A stretch of 64,000 bases of DNA from Siphonodentalium dalli (lineage: Eukaryota > Mollusca > Scaphopoda > Gadilida > Siphonodentaliidae): positions 136,190,960 through 136,254,959 of the forward strand of contig CP136062.1 of the NCBI GenBank assembly GCA_032622095.1, given 5' to 3'. The notes beneath the pieces are model-generated. The model was not told where the DNA came from. It worked only from the letters and a program-made list of their open reading frames with translations, and did no database searches. The translations under genes were made by a program, and so were the position numbers. Below are positions 1 through 11,516 of the stretch, piece after piece; position 1 is the first letter of the stretch; the number at the start of each line of letters is the position of its first letter.

Positions 1-2420
1 ACATTTTATTAAAATGTTTACACAGCCCAAGTCAAGTATTACGCTATAATTTGTTAATTAGAATTAGAATTAATGCAAATAATCACAAAACCAAATAAAT
101 TATTTCCTAATTTCTTCTGCATAGAACCCGACATTACTATTTGACCAATCAGAACGCAGAGATGACCGTTAGAAAAATATACGTCCAATCAAAACACGAT
201 GACTTAATTAGCCAGATAATAATTATTCAACTAATGCTTCAGAATCATTTTTTATTCAGAAACAAAATGCGATGGATAAAGACTTTTCCGTTAAAATTGA
301 TCTTAACATAACTTAATTAACTGGATGGTAATTCTTATTTTTTTTTCATCTAAGCTAAACAAAATATATAATTAGATATTTTATTTTTAAAAAACAACGC
401 AATATCATATAATATGTTCACTTATTGATAATATATTAGGCATTACTTATTCTATAAAGCATGCACCCTTCCATTACTACGGGGACCTAAATCAATGCAA
501 AAATATATTCAGTAATCCTCTAATTAATATCTTGTCCCGAAGCCAGTAAGATAATCCTCTTACTTTCCGGATAAGAAATCACGTAATTTTAGTTAGGCTT
601 CATCCTCTAAGTATCACTAAGCAAACAAACCCATCAGATTTCGGAAATTAATTATAAAAAATATATGCAAAGTAACATCTAACATGATCATTTAGTGGTC
701 TCAATCCATTTTATCAGTCAATAAATCATGTAGACCTACTATATATTGCATTACTGCGGGGACCTACGCGAATTGAGTGACCTACGGAGACCTACGCAAA
801 TCTAGGGACCTACTGCATAACGCAGTACCCCAAAAAGACAACCAGGATCTCAAACTCAATGGGAATTTACATTAGTGGTCTGATATTTATTAATACTGAA
901 CTGCGCTGCCTGGCAGTCAGACTCAAAGTGGATGGTATATATGTCCATTTAAATTCCGTTGATATTTCACAAACAAATAATTACAATAATATTAATAAAT
1001 ATATAGCAGACGACTAATCTATAAATTCCCGTTGTTTGGCGAGACTTTGAGATCCTGGGTGTCTTTTTGCCAGTTTGGAACATCCTGGGTACCTTTTTGC
1101 ATGTTTGAGAGATCCTGTGTGTCTTTTAATTTGCTTGAAACCATATGACAATGAGTTAATTATGACCTATTCAGCGTAATTTAGCAGTTTGGCTAAAGTT
1201 CAGTATACAGTACTTTAGTAGCCTGGTACGGTACTCTAGACATGGAATTTTTGTTTGTTCTATAACTGTATAAGAAAATGAGTGCACACTTTGATATGGT
1301 ATTTTTGTATAGTTGATCAGTTGATGGTAATTAAAATTTCGGCTATCACTGATTTAGTGATTTATATCAATGTCATAATTTACATAATTACTCTGATTCT
1401 TACCGAATGAACTGATTATTGCCTGCTCGTTAGCCCACATCGCCCACTCTATCCTCGCCATGTTTCATTTCTGCTGCAAGGACAAAAACTACATGTGTTC
1501 ACAAATAAAGTAAACAAACACGGAAGTGAAAACAATAAATCGGCGTAACATGTTTTCTGGTTTCAACGAAGATCGACATTAAAAGGACGGTACGCACAAA
1601 CGAAGTCTGGTCGCGGAATAGGTCACATATTCTAATATGATATATAATATACCATATATGGCAGATTTTGGTACAGAAAAAATATACGACGCATTTGTAA
1701 CCAGTGGATTAATGGTCAACAACTGTGCTGATAATTTGGAACACATCTACACCGAATTTTCATATCTGACAATGAATGGACCTCTGTTTTTGTTGGAATG
1801 TGTGTAAATCGTTATCTGAAATGGCAGAGAACTTATATCAAATAGTTTTGAGGAACTTGTTGTGACTTTCACTGTTTTTCCAGATTCATTTGCATCGATT
1901 ATGTTTACATTAGTTGGATACGTTTTTGTTCCGTTTGTATTAATGTACATGAATTCATTTGCGTGTGATGTGGTAAATTGTGTGCATTCAGTGTGTACAG
2001 CCATTTGCATGCGAGGTGTTGATTAATATGTCGCGCGCATATGGTCATGTGCGATCGTTTTAATGGTGAGGTGGTATGCCTACTGGCTGCACACGTGTGG
2101 ACGTATTGAGCCACACCGATGTGAGGTGGTAATATTCATTAAGATTAATTGGCACACATATGTTCGGTATTTTTTTCTTCTTGACTGACTTGTGTCCTTT
2201 ATATTCTCAGGTTGAAACATTAAACTGTTAAACAACCATGGCGTTGAGCATCTGGTCTCTGGTAGACACCCGAAACAATATAGTTATCGAATGATGACCG
2301 GTTGCCGACCATTATTTACTGTAAATATTTTAGTCGTAGCCTGCACTGAAATACTGCATGTTTGTCGTGCCTATGACTATATTAGCGTATTGTGGGGGGG
2401 GGGGCGGCAACTAAAACATG
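1..2420. other. Intergenic AT-rich sequence, no gene recognised
   Basis: No convincing coding sequence is visible. Bases 831-858 and 1042-1070 form an imperfect inverted repeat (core AGATCCTGGGTGTCTTTTTG in the right arm). The right arm starts a short degenerate tandem repeat of about 30 bp, three copies, at 1051-1143. The phrase GGGGACCTA recurs at 480-490 and 755-815. A G run lies at about 2393-2402. Short open frames here have no recognisable domain and I treat them as chance. Confidence 0.6.
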
Positions 2421-3433
2421 TAGGGTAATGTGGGGCATAATGCGACGCGGGGCATAATGCGACAGACGGTCGTCATCAGGCCATATGATTTTTCCATGAC
2501 TGAAGTTGAATCGCACATTTATTATTTTAGTAAGACCAATCATAGAAGTTGACATCCCAATTGGACCGACATCATTATGACTGTTTAATCTCACATGCGA
2601 AACGCCGGAGTAGGGGTACCCACATTTGGTGACTCCCTTTTTGAATGGTTTATAATTTCCGGTAGGTCTTGTAAATGTTAAAAAGAGAACATCTTACCAC
2701 TACCACCAAAGCGACATGCCTATTTTGGTAAAGTAAAACGAGTTATATAGTAAGTTGATCAGTTCTATGTACATCGGTTATTCACAATCACTCATATTTG
2801 GGGGAGAGACAGGTTGTCTGGTTGTGGGGCATAATGCGACACTCGGGTACAACCAGTACGAGAAAAAAATATGATTAGGCATATCGCAAATCAAACCTGG
2901 GAAAATAAATCTTATCGTAACCTTAGTTCAAAAGAAAATAAATAAAAAAAAACATATTCGATCATTCCCAAACATTAAAACATGATATAGATAAATAATT
3001 ATTGTTAACCCTACCCGGCCATTTTCCTGAAATCAAAACTTTATGGTGCTATTTTACCCGCCATAAAATCAATAAAATGTCTCATTGGTCTGCTGCTATG
3101 ACTTTAACTAACGCTTATACATTCTTTCAATCCACAAAAGAAAAGAAACTGCAGACCGTCTTGCATTTATTAGGTTCGGTATATGCTGATGTTGTAATGT
3201 CAAATGTGTCGCATTGTACCCCGTGTATGGGGCATAATGCGACGGATTGGGTACGTCGACGGGGAGTAATGCTGTTCAGAAATTGGTGCTTCCCAGGCAA
3301 GTGCGAGTATTAAATTATATAGTGGAAATATTTATCTAACTTTTAGTTTAATAATGTGTGCCCTTCCATCGTTTTTAGTGGTATGATGGGGTCTAATGTG
3401 CTTATGTGTCGCATTATGCCCCACATTACCCTA
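2421..3433. mobile_element. Non-autonomous DNA transposon with 26-bp inverted repeats (GGGGCAT type)
   Basis: Bases 2421-2446 are the perfect reverse complement of 3408-3433. The ends read TAGGGTAATGTGGGGCATAA inwards, with TA at both outer edges, compatible with a TA target duplication. The 15-base word GGGGCATAATGCGAC occurs at 2432, 2449, 2826 and 3229, inverted at 3408-3422, and in degenerate inverted form at 3208-3222. A 103-codon open frame at 3002-3313 runs through one of these words and resembles no transposase, so the element looks non-autonomous. The superfamily is not assigned. Its architecture matches the element at 10426-11516. Confidence 0.75.
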
Positions 3434-5457
3434 GGCCTAACATGGTTCAAGAAAGTAGCTGCAGGATATCGCAGGATATAGGCATATTAATACACATACC
3501 ATTTTAGTTAAGTTTCGGCGGACCAATAATAATGGCACAATAACAAAATGGTATATGTGAATCAATATGCCGGCCTATAAAGTTAATTTTAAATGGAATA
3601 AGATCCCAACATTTCTTAACAATTCGAGCTGTGTGTAGTTTTCATGTCACGGTTTCTTGAAAAAAGGCCAATATTTTTGCGAAACACATTCGTGTTTTGG
3701 ATACGGCATCACCAGGTGTTTAAAATAAATTACAATGACTTTTTTTAAAATTCTGTATAATCAATGTGAGCAAAATGTCTAATCTCCCAAAATTGTAATA
3801 AAATAGTTTTTCACGGGGTTGCGACAATCGTATGTTATTATTCGTCCACCAGTATGATATGTACCGTGCCAGGTGCGTACCGGCCTAATTCACGGGAGGG
3901 GGGGGGGGGGGGGGGGTATCAGCATAATTCGGCCTTGTTTTTAAAATCCGGTCTTATCAATGCAAATCCGGCCTTTTAAATATAATGTTACGAGTTAGGA
4001 TGTGACTGATAAAACGGTATCCGAGACAACAGAATATGTGAGCAAACATGATGAACGATGAGGTAAGTCTACATAGGTTACATGTCCACATGTATCATGT
4101 TCGTGATATTCCTCTATATCATTGATATTTTATAAGCTTTAACTCGATTTTAGCTACTAATGCAATATTAAAATATATTTTAATCTTATTTTAATATAGG
4201 CCTGAAATTTCTTAAGTGGAAAATCAAGGAAAATGTTGTCTTACCTTCCTTGTTAGAATATACCATCCCATGTAATAAGTACTAAGCGAGTCATGAGTTA
4301 TATTAACACACGATATCTATTTAAATAGAATATAAGTTATAACACTTATGTGGAGAGCCTTTGGTGGTAACAAGTCGAGGTAAATGCTAATTATTTGCCA
4401 ATTTTCCGATGTCCGTGCATGCGACCATCGGATTCCTGTAATAATTTCCTTTAATTTAATATATATGGATGAACCATGTACAGCTCGCGCTTGTGGCGAT
4501 ATTTCCCACGAAACCATCGGAGACTGGTGAAACAAAGTTGTCGAACAAAACTCGATCCGGTATAACGCAATGAAACCGGACATAGTCTTGTTCGACCAAT
4601 TGTTTTCGCCGGTCTCGATGGTTTCAGGGAAGATATATCCGCTGTCACCGGTCACTAACCGGGTATGGTTGATCCATCTATCAACATGTAGGGAGTTTGT
4701 ATAGGAATACGAATATTCTACCATCATATTTTATTTTATCTCTATGCAGGGACCACATTGTAGGGACATATGGCTATTCTCAATTCGAAGAGGTAGGACC
4801 ATTGTCTTATATATATAGGTACTTTTAGTGCTATGATGCTTGGGTTCCAAGCAAAAAAAACCCAGCAATTTGGATGGAATGGAATATTAAAGAGCGTTTC
4901 GTGTTAGTTTTTTAATGATATGGTAGAACTAAAGAGCGTTTATTTCACTTCAATATTTCGTGTATTTGTCACCCTAACTTACACCTCGTACCATATTAGG
5001 TAGACATAATTTTGAAGCTCGAATGAGCAATATCATTTTAAGCCTCTTGGTAGTATTGCGTGAATGTTACTATTTAGTTACAAAACTAAACATTAAATGA
5101 TTCAATCATTTACTAATATTTTCTGAAACTATCGCCACCCCTGCAAAATATCGCATCCTATTGTGAGAATTTCTATTAGAAATGTGTAGGGGGAGATAAC
5201 ATACTTGCAAAAAACAAATCTGTTCAACAAATGAATGAGCTTCACCTGAACATAGTTTATATATACCTTCTGAGCTTGCTCTATATCGGGAGCGGATGTT
5301 TCACCAGATTGCTACCCAGGCACCTTGACTTACATCCGAATTCATAGTTCTCAGAATGCATATGCACTCGACTGAATTGGAAAATCGCGACATGTTGCAT
5401 CAATAGTTCAAGGTATCGAAACAGTAGCCTAACTCGAAATATCAGTAAATCCACTGA
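3434..5457. other. Intergenic sequence with a 19-G run and a small palindromic element
   Basis: No gene is recognised. A run of about 19 G lies at 3898-3916. Bases 4492-4642 form an imperfect inverted repeat (CGAAACCATCGGAGACTGG on the left against its complement near 4595-4625), probably a small MITE. A TATATATA box-like sequence lies at 5258-5265, about 270 bp upstream of the first ATG of the 66-bp array; whether it is used is unknown. Confidence 0.5.
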
Positions 5458-5536
5458 GATCTATAGACATCTTTATTAACATCTGACACCCCAAATGTCC
5501 AGAATTCTATAGGCATCTTTATTACCATCTTTAGAT

Positions 5537-8500
5537 ATGAGCCCAACTGACACTCCAAATGTCCAGAGCAAGAAGGGCCCCAGACATGATGACCACCACG
5601 AAAAACACAGCTACTTGGAACGTGATGTTCCAAGCAAGAAGGGATCCGGTCATGATGACCACCACAGAAAACACAGCGACTTGGAACGCGATGTCCGAAG
5701 CAAGAATGGATCCGGTCATGATGACCACCACGGAAACACAGCGAATTGGAACGTGACGTCCGAAGCAAGAAGGGTTCCGACCATGATGACCACCACGGAC
5801 AACACAGCGACTTGGAACGCGATGTCCGAAGCAAGAATGGATCCGGTCATGATGACCACCACGGAAACACAGCGACTTGGAACGTGACCTCCGAAGCAAG
5901 AAGGGTTCCGGCCATGATGACCACCACGGAAAACATAGCGACTTGGTACGTGACGTCCGAAGCAAGAAGGGTTCCGGTCATGATGACCACCACGGAAAAC
6001 ACAGCGACTTGGAACGTGAGGTCCGAAGTAAGAAGGGATCAGTCCATGATGACCACCAAGGAAAACACAGTGACTTGGAACGTGAGATCCGAAGCAAGAA
6101 GGGTTCTGGTCACCATGACCACCACGGACAACACAGTGACTTGGAACGTGAGGTCCGAAGCCAGAAAGGATCCGGTCATGATGATCACCACGGAAAACAC
6201 AGTGATTTAGAACGTGAAGTCCGAAGTAAGAAGGGTTCCGGTCATGATGACCACCACGGAAAACACAGCGATTTGGAACGCGATGTCCGAAGCAAGAAGG
6301 GATCGGGTCATGATGACCACCACAGAAAATACAACGACTTGGAACGTGACGTCCGAATCAAGAATGGTTCCGGTCATGATGACCACCACGGAAAACACAG
6401 TGACTTGGAACGTGACGTCCGAAGCAAGAAGGGATCCGGCCATGATAACCACCACGGAAAACACAGTGACTTGGAACGTGAAGTCCGAAGTAAAAAGGGT
6501 TCCGGACATGATGACCACCACGGAAAACACAGCGACTTGGAACGTGATGTCCGAAGAAAGAAGGGATCCGGCCATGATGACCACCACGAAGGACACAGTG
6601 ACTTGGAATGTGACGTCCGAAGCAAGAAGGGTTCCGGACATAATGACCACCACGGAAAACACAGTGACTTTGAACGTGAGATCCGAAGCAAGAAGGGATC
6701 CGGTCATGATGATCACCATGGAAAACACATTGATTTGGAACGTGAAGTCCGAAAGTAATGATGACTACCACGAAAAACACAGCAACTTGGAACGCGATGT
6801 CCGAAGCAAGAAGGGATCCGCTCATGATGACCACCACAGAAAACACAGCGACTTGGAACGTGACGTCCGACGCAAGAAGGGTTCCGGCCATGATGACCAC
6901 CACGGAAAACACAGTGACTTGGAACGTGACGTCCGAAACAAGAAGGGATCCGTCCTTGATAACAACCACGGAAAAGAAACTGACTTGGAACGTGAAGTCC
7001 GAAGTAAAAAGGGTTCGGGGCATGGTGACCACAACGGAAAACACAGTGACTTGGAACGTGATGTCCGAAGCAAGAAGGGTTCCGGACATGACGACCACCA
7101 CGGAAAACACAGCCACTTGGAACGTGACGTCCGAAGCAAGAAGGGGTCCGGTCATGATGACCACCACGGAAAACACAGCGACTTGGAACGTGATGTCCGA
7201 AGCAAGAAGGGTTCCGGTCAGATGACCACCACGGAAAACACAGTGACTTGGAACGTGCGATCCGAAGCAAGAAGGGGTTCGTCATGATGATCACCACGGA
7301 AAACACAGCTACTTGGAACGTGAGGTCCGACGCAAGAAGGGATCATGTCTTGATGACCACCACGGAAAACACAGTGACTTGGAACGTGATGTCCGAAGCA
7401 AGAAGGGTTCGGGTCACGATGACCACCAGTGAAAACACAGTGACTTGGAACGTGACGTCCGGAACAAGAAGGGTTCCGGCCACGATAACCACCACGGAAA
7501 ACACAGTGACTTGGAACGTGAATTCCGAAGTAAAAAGGGTTCGGGGCATGATGACCACAACGGAAAACACAGTGACTTGGAACGTGATGTCCGAAGCAAG
7601 AAGGGTGCCGGACATGATGATCACCACGGAAAACACAGCGACTTGGAACGTGACGTCCGAAGCAAGAAGGGGTCCGGTCATGATGACCACCACGGAAAAC
7701 ACAGCGACTTGGAGCTTTATGCCCGAAGCAAGAAGGGATCCGGTCATGATGACCACCACGGAAAACACAGCGACTTGGAATGTGATGTCCGAAGCAAGAA
7801 GGGTTCGGGTCACGATGACCACCAGTGAAAACACAGTGACTTGGAACGTGACGTCCGAAGCAAGAAGGGTTCCGGCCATGATGACCACCACGGAAAACAC
7901 AGTGACTTGGAACGTGACGTCCGAAGCAAGAAGGGTTCGGGGCATGATGACCACAACGGAAAACACAGTGACTTGGAACGTGATGTCCGAAGCAAGAAGG
8001 GTGCCGGACATGATGACCACCACGGAAAACACAGCGACTTGGAACGTGACGTCCGAAGCAAGAAGGGGTCCGGTCATGATGACCACCACGGAAAACACAG
8101 CGACTTGGAGCTTTATGCCCGAAGCAAGAAGGGATCCGGTCATGATGACCACCACGGAAAACACAGCGACTTGGAACGTGATGTCCAAAGCAAGAAGGGT
8201 TCCGGACATGATGACCACCATGGAAAACACAGGGACTTGGAACGTGATGTCCAAAGCATGAAGGGTTCCGGCCATGATGACCACCATGGAAAACACAGCT
8301 ACTTGGAACTTGATGTCCGAAGCAAGAAGGGATCCGGCCATGATGACCACCACGGAAAACACAGCGACCTTGAACGTTATGTCCGAAGCAAGAATGGATC
8401 CGGTCATAATGACCACCACGGAAAATACAGCGACTTGGAACGTGACGTCCGAAGTAAGAAGGGTTCCGGACATGGTGATCACCACGGAAAACACAATGAG

Positions 8501-8907
8501 AACGTGATGTCCGAAGCAAGAAGGGTTCCGGTCATGATGACCACCACGGAAAACACAGTGACTTGGAACGTGATATCCGAAGCAAGAAGGGGTTCGTCAT
8601 GATGGCCACCACGGAAAACACAGCTACTTGCATGGAACGTGAGGTCCGAAGCAAGAAGGGATCAGGTCATGATGACCCCCACGGAAAACACAGTGACCTG
8701 GAACGTGAGGTCCGAAGCAAGAAGGGTTCGGGTCACGATGACCACCACTGAAAACACAGTGACTTGGAACGTGAGGTCCGAATCAAGAAGGGATCCGGTC
8801 ATGATGATCACTACGGAAAACACAGTGATTTGGCACGTGAAGTCCGAAGTAAGAAAGGTTCCGGTCATGATGACCACCACGGAAAACACAGCGACTTGGA
8901 ACGTTAA
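5537..8907 (+). pseudogene. Candidate repeat-protein coding region, frame now broken
   Basis: Read from the ATG at 5537, each 66-bp unit encodes a 22-residue repeat, HDDHHGKHSDLERDVRSKK plus GSG: hydrophilic, polyampholytic and His-rich. Sites that vary repeatedly between copies are mostly third codon positions of this frame. GAN varies over all four bases (Asp/Glu only); both Gly codons GGN, Ser AGC/AGT and TCN, and Arg CGT/CGC vary silently. The overlapping frame would change Thr, Met, Arg and Lys at the same GAN site. This suggests past or present selection on this frame. It is interrupted by A4-to-A3 losses at 5734 and 5865, a 14-base loss near 6752, indels near 7220, 7268, 8500, 8590 and 8630, and TGA codons at 7430, 7826 and 8749. 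A TAA at 8905 and an AATAAA at 9027 could mark the end. No signal peptide or upstream exon was found. It may be a pseudogene, a gene with assembly errors, or plain satellite. The function is unknown. Confidence 0.35.
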
Positions 8908-8950
8908 GTCCGAAGCAAGAATTAAGGGATCCGGTCATGAATACCACCAC
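5537..8950. repeat. 66-bp tandem array, about 51 copies
   Basis: A unit of 66 bp (22 codons) repeats in direct orientation; a typical copy contains CATGATGACCACCACGGAAA followed by acacagcgacttggaacgtg. Between 6000 and 6700 copies alternate GGA and GGT at one codon, giving a 132-bp higher-order unit. A six-copy block is duplicated at a spacing of exactly 396 bp: the rare GAGCTTTAT variant is at 7712 and 8108, and the CAGTGA variant at 7428 and 7824. The consensus has no stop in five of six frames, so long open frames here are expected from the repeat alone. Confidence 0.95.
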
Positions 8951-9026
8951 TAACCACTATGCATGCTTGCAAATTGCAAGACTTAAATGAATGGTATTCT
9001 GTGTATTTCATTAAAATGTATCCATT

Positions 9027-9032
9027 AATAAA
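9027..9032 (+). promoter_or_regulatory. Possible polyadenylation signal AATAAA
   Basis: A perfect AATAAA lies 120 bases after the TAA that closes the 66-bp array in its coding-like frame. Such hexamers are common in AT-rich DNA, so this is only suggestive. Confidence 0.2.
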
Positions 9033-9040
9033 ATATTTTT

Positions 9041-10425
9041 ACCCCCTAAACCAACAAAATAGTAATTTAGGAGTGTTAATTAGGATTGTGTATCTGGACA
9101 GGTTGTGATTGAAAACTTTTAAATTCCTACTCTATGTGTTGTTATAAATATACTCTCAGCGCGAAATTACCTCTGATATATCCGATATAAAAATCAGGTG
9201 CAATTGGAGGCCTATGGTGTAAGCTGGGTGCAATTGAATAAATAATTTCTCAATGGCATAATCTTGAACGAAATACTAGAATTTATAATACCAAAATATT
9301 GGCTTCTGTTCATACACATCTATATGGAACCAAAAGTCCGGAAGGACTTGTTGTGAATAAATATTGGCTGATAAATATATAAACATGGTGATGAGGGCAG
9401 CGTGTGCGACAGTTAGAGAACACTGTCTAATATTAAAGTGGACCCTCCTTACACTATCTAATATTAAAGTGGACCCTCCTTACACTATATAATATTAAAG
9501 TGCACCCTTCTTAAGTAAAGCTGGCGATGCACATGCTATAACAAATCTTGTCAGCAGGTTCCCATCATGCATGCAGGGCGGGGTTTCAGGACAGTTGCCA
9601 CTCTCGGCAGGGGTGGGGTTGTTTCTGAACTATTTACTCGGGAGTTGAATATGTCAGTTAATTATTAGCTTTTGGGAGGAGAACATTCTCTGTAAGATTG
9701 GTTTTACATTTAAAGTTGGCGCCGAAAGCGTTGGGAATATTGGCCTTTATTTGATCTTTAATGTTTTGTCGGCTTTCAATGGATTTACATATCTACATGT
9801 TCGTGATATTAACATGGATATTCAAAACTCCATATAGCGAATGCTATACTCCCGAACGTTGACATGTAACACTTAATTAAACCGCGGAATGGGGGTTGGA
9901 TGGATCCAATATGGTATATAACGACTCGGTGATCTCGCTTAATTATTATCGACGATTATACCGGTATTTGCGGGGAAAAAACGTGATATTGGGCAAACAT
10001 AAATATCCTGCCAGGAATGCATATTGTGGTCTCAATGTGTGCACAAATGACTCTTCTATATAGTAGATGTTCACATTTATTTCGGCCGCCATCTTGGCCG
10101 CCATATTGGATTTCGGTGTAGGACTTTTGACTGCTTTGTATGCGTGGTATATTAGTAAAACGAATTGAGTTAAAAAATAAAATCGCATGTGATATTATAA
10201 TTACTATAATGGGCCTAATGGCGACGAAAGAGACCTGGTGCATATCAAGAAAAATGATCGCCATGATGATGGACACCACGTCTATGCTGCCATAGACATC
10301 AAGAAAGATAAGTTGAGTCGCGGGGGGGGGGGGGGGTGCAAAGCTCGACATATATCTCCTGGACTAATAGTTGTGAGATATGGGAGACTAACTATAATTG
10401 GTGTCTCAGATTGATCAACCCGACA
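9041..10425. other. Intergenic sequence with a small tandem repeat
   Basis: A 31-bp unit containing CTAATATTAAAGTGGACCCT is repeated three times at about 9420-9512. GCCGCCATCTTGGCCGCCAT at 10085-10104 carries two YY1-like words. A run of 15 G lies at 10322-10336. No gene is recognised. Confidence 0.5.
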
Positions 10426-11516
10426 TAGGGGAGAGCGGGGCATGTTGGAACGTTTTTTATTCAATCACACATACATGGAAATGTGAGCATGGCACCCCCT
10501 TCTTTTTTCAACTTTTATTATAAAGTAATATCAAAGACTTTAAAAATGGCATATCATTATGTATGACCTATTTCGTTTTTACATGGAAAAAGTCGAAAAT
10601 AAAATCGTTCCAACATGCCCCGAGTTGTTTGAAACCAGGGGCAAATAGGAACATCGACCGGGGTAAGTTAGAACACTGACCGTATAAAGAACACATATAT
10701 GAAATCAATGTATATTAGAGTTAAACCACTAATATATTCCAAGAACTATATTCAGTAAATTGCTAGTATGAAACATAATAGCTGAGTCCGGTAAATAAAG
10801 TATGTTCGAGAAATCGTCATATTGGAAAACGCAGCACATCCAATGAAAACGTCGTTTCACATGAACAGGAGGGACGTATCAAGGCAAAATTTGGAAGGAT
10901 TTTAGTGCTATCGATACAAACCTCCCCATTTGCCACACAAATATTTATTCATCAACGAAAACGAATTGAAATCATATATTTAGGACACGGTTGCAAGCAA
11001 CTGAGATGCATTCATCCATAATTCCATCTGATTTTTTCCATAATGGTTAGTTATAGTAGCTCAATGCACAATATTGATGGGGTTTTCGGGACTTTTCCCG
11101 TAAGTCGCACTATGGCGACACAATGGGGTGTTCCAACATGCCCCAAACATGGAAAAAGGGTCTAATGGTACACGATTTTGGAAAGACACTAATTAATCGG
11201 TAATTTTTTTTATTTATGACTGAAATGAAATGAAACTGGATCAACTGATATAAATTACACCCTTTACGCCGCGAAATTTTATCTTGAACATTGATGAAAC
11301 CTGAAAATCTAAAAAATTAATTCATACCCCTCAAAAACGATTTTTGTGCATATCTCTTACACCATTCCGAGAATAGTCCGAATTTGTGTGTGTTATTTGT
11401 GCATACAAGAGTGTTTTCCACAAAAAGTGGCAATTGTAGATGCTGTTTAATTTTTTAACAAGAGAGGTGGGGTGTTTCAATATACCCCACGTTCCAACAT
11501 GCCCCGGTCTCCCCTA
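10426..11516. mobile_element. Second TIR element of the GGGGCAT type
   Basis: The left end (TAGGGGAGAGCGGGGCATGT onward) and the right end are 26-base inverted repeats with one mismatch, with TA at the outer edges. The word TTCCAACATGCCCC is repeated inside: at about 10608-10621 and 11131-11144, within the right end, and as degenerate forms near 10640-10670. End length, TA border, spacing of GGGGCAT and multiplied end word match the element at 2421-3433, although the words differ (ATGTTGGAAC here, ATAATGCGAC there). No transposase-like frame was seen. Confidence 0.75.

Noticed and set aside
3002-3313. 103-codon frame as a transposase fragment
   Set aside because: It runs through the element's own repeat words and shows no DDE/D motif or known domain.
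7248-8261. + strand open frame with MTTTENT..TWNV.SEARR repeats
   Set aside because: The commonest variable site changes Thr, Met, Arg and Lys in this frame, so it looks like a shadow of the HDDHHGKH frame.
7218-8519. 433-codon minus-strand open frame, Cys- and His-rich repeat
   Set aside because: The 66-bp unit is open in five of six frames by chance of its consensus. Variation falls on changing codon positions in this frame.
5537-8950. CRISPR-like array
   Set aside because: Units are contiguous with no unique spacers, and the DNA is eukaryotic.
10085-10104. Tandem YY1-like GCCGCCAT words as a promoter
   Set aside because: No gene start follows, and similar words occur in the interspersed repeats of intron 3.
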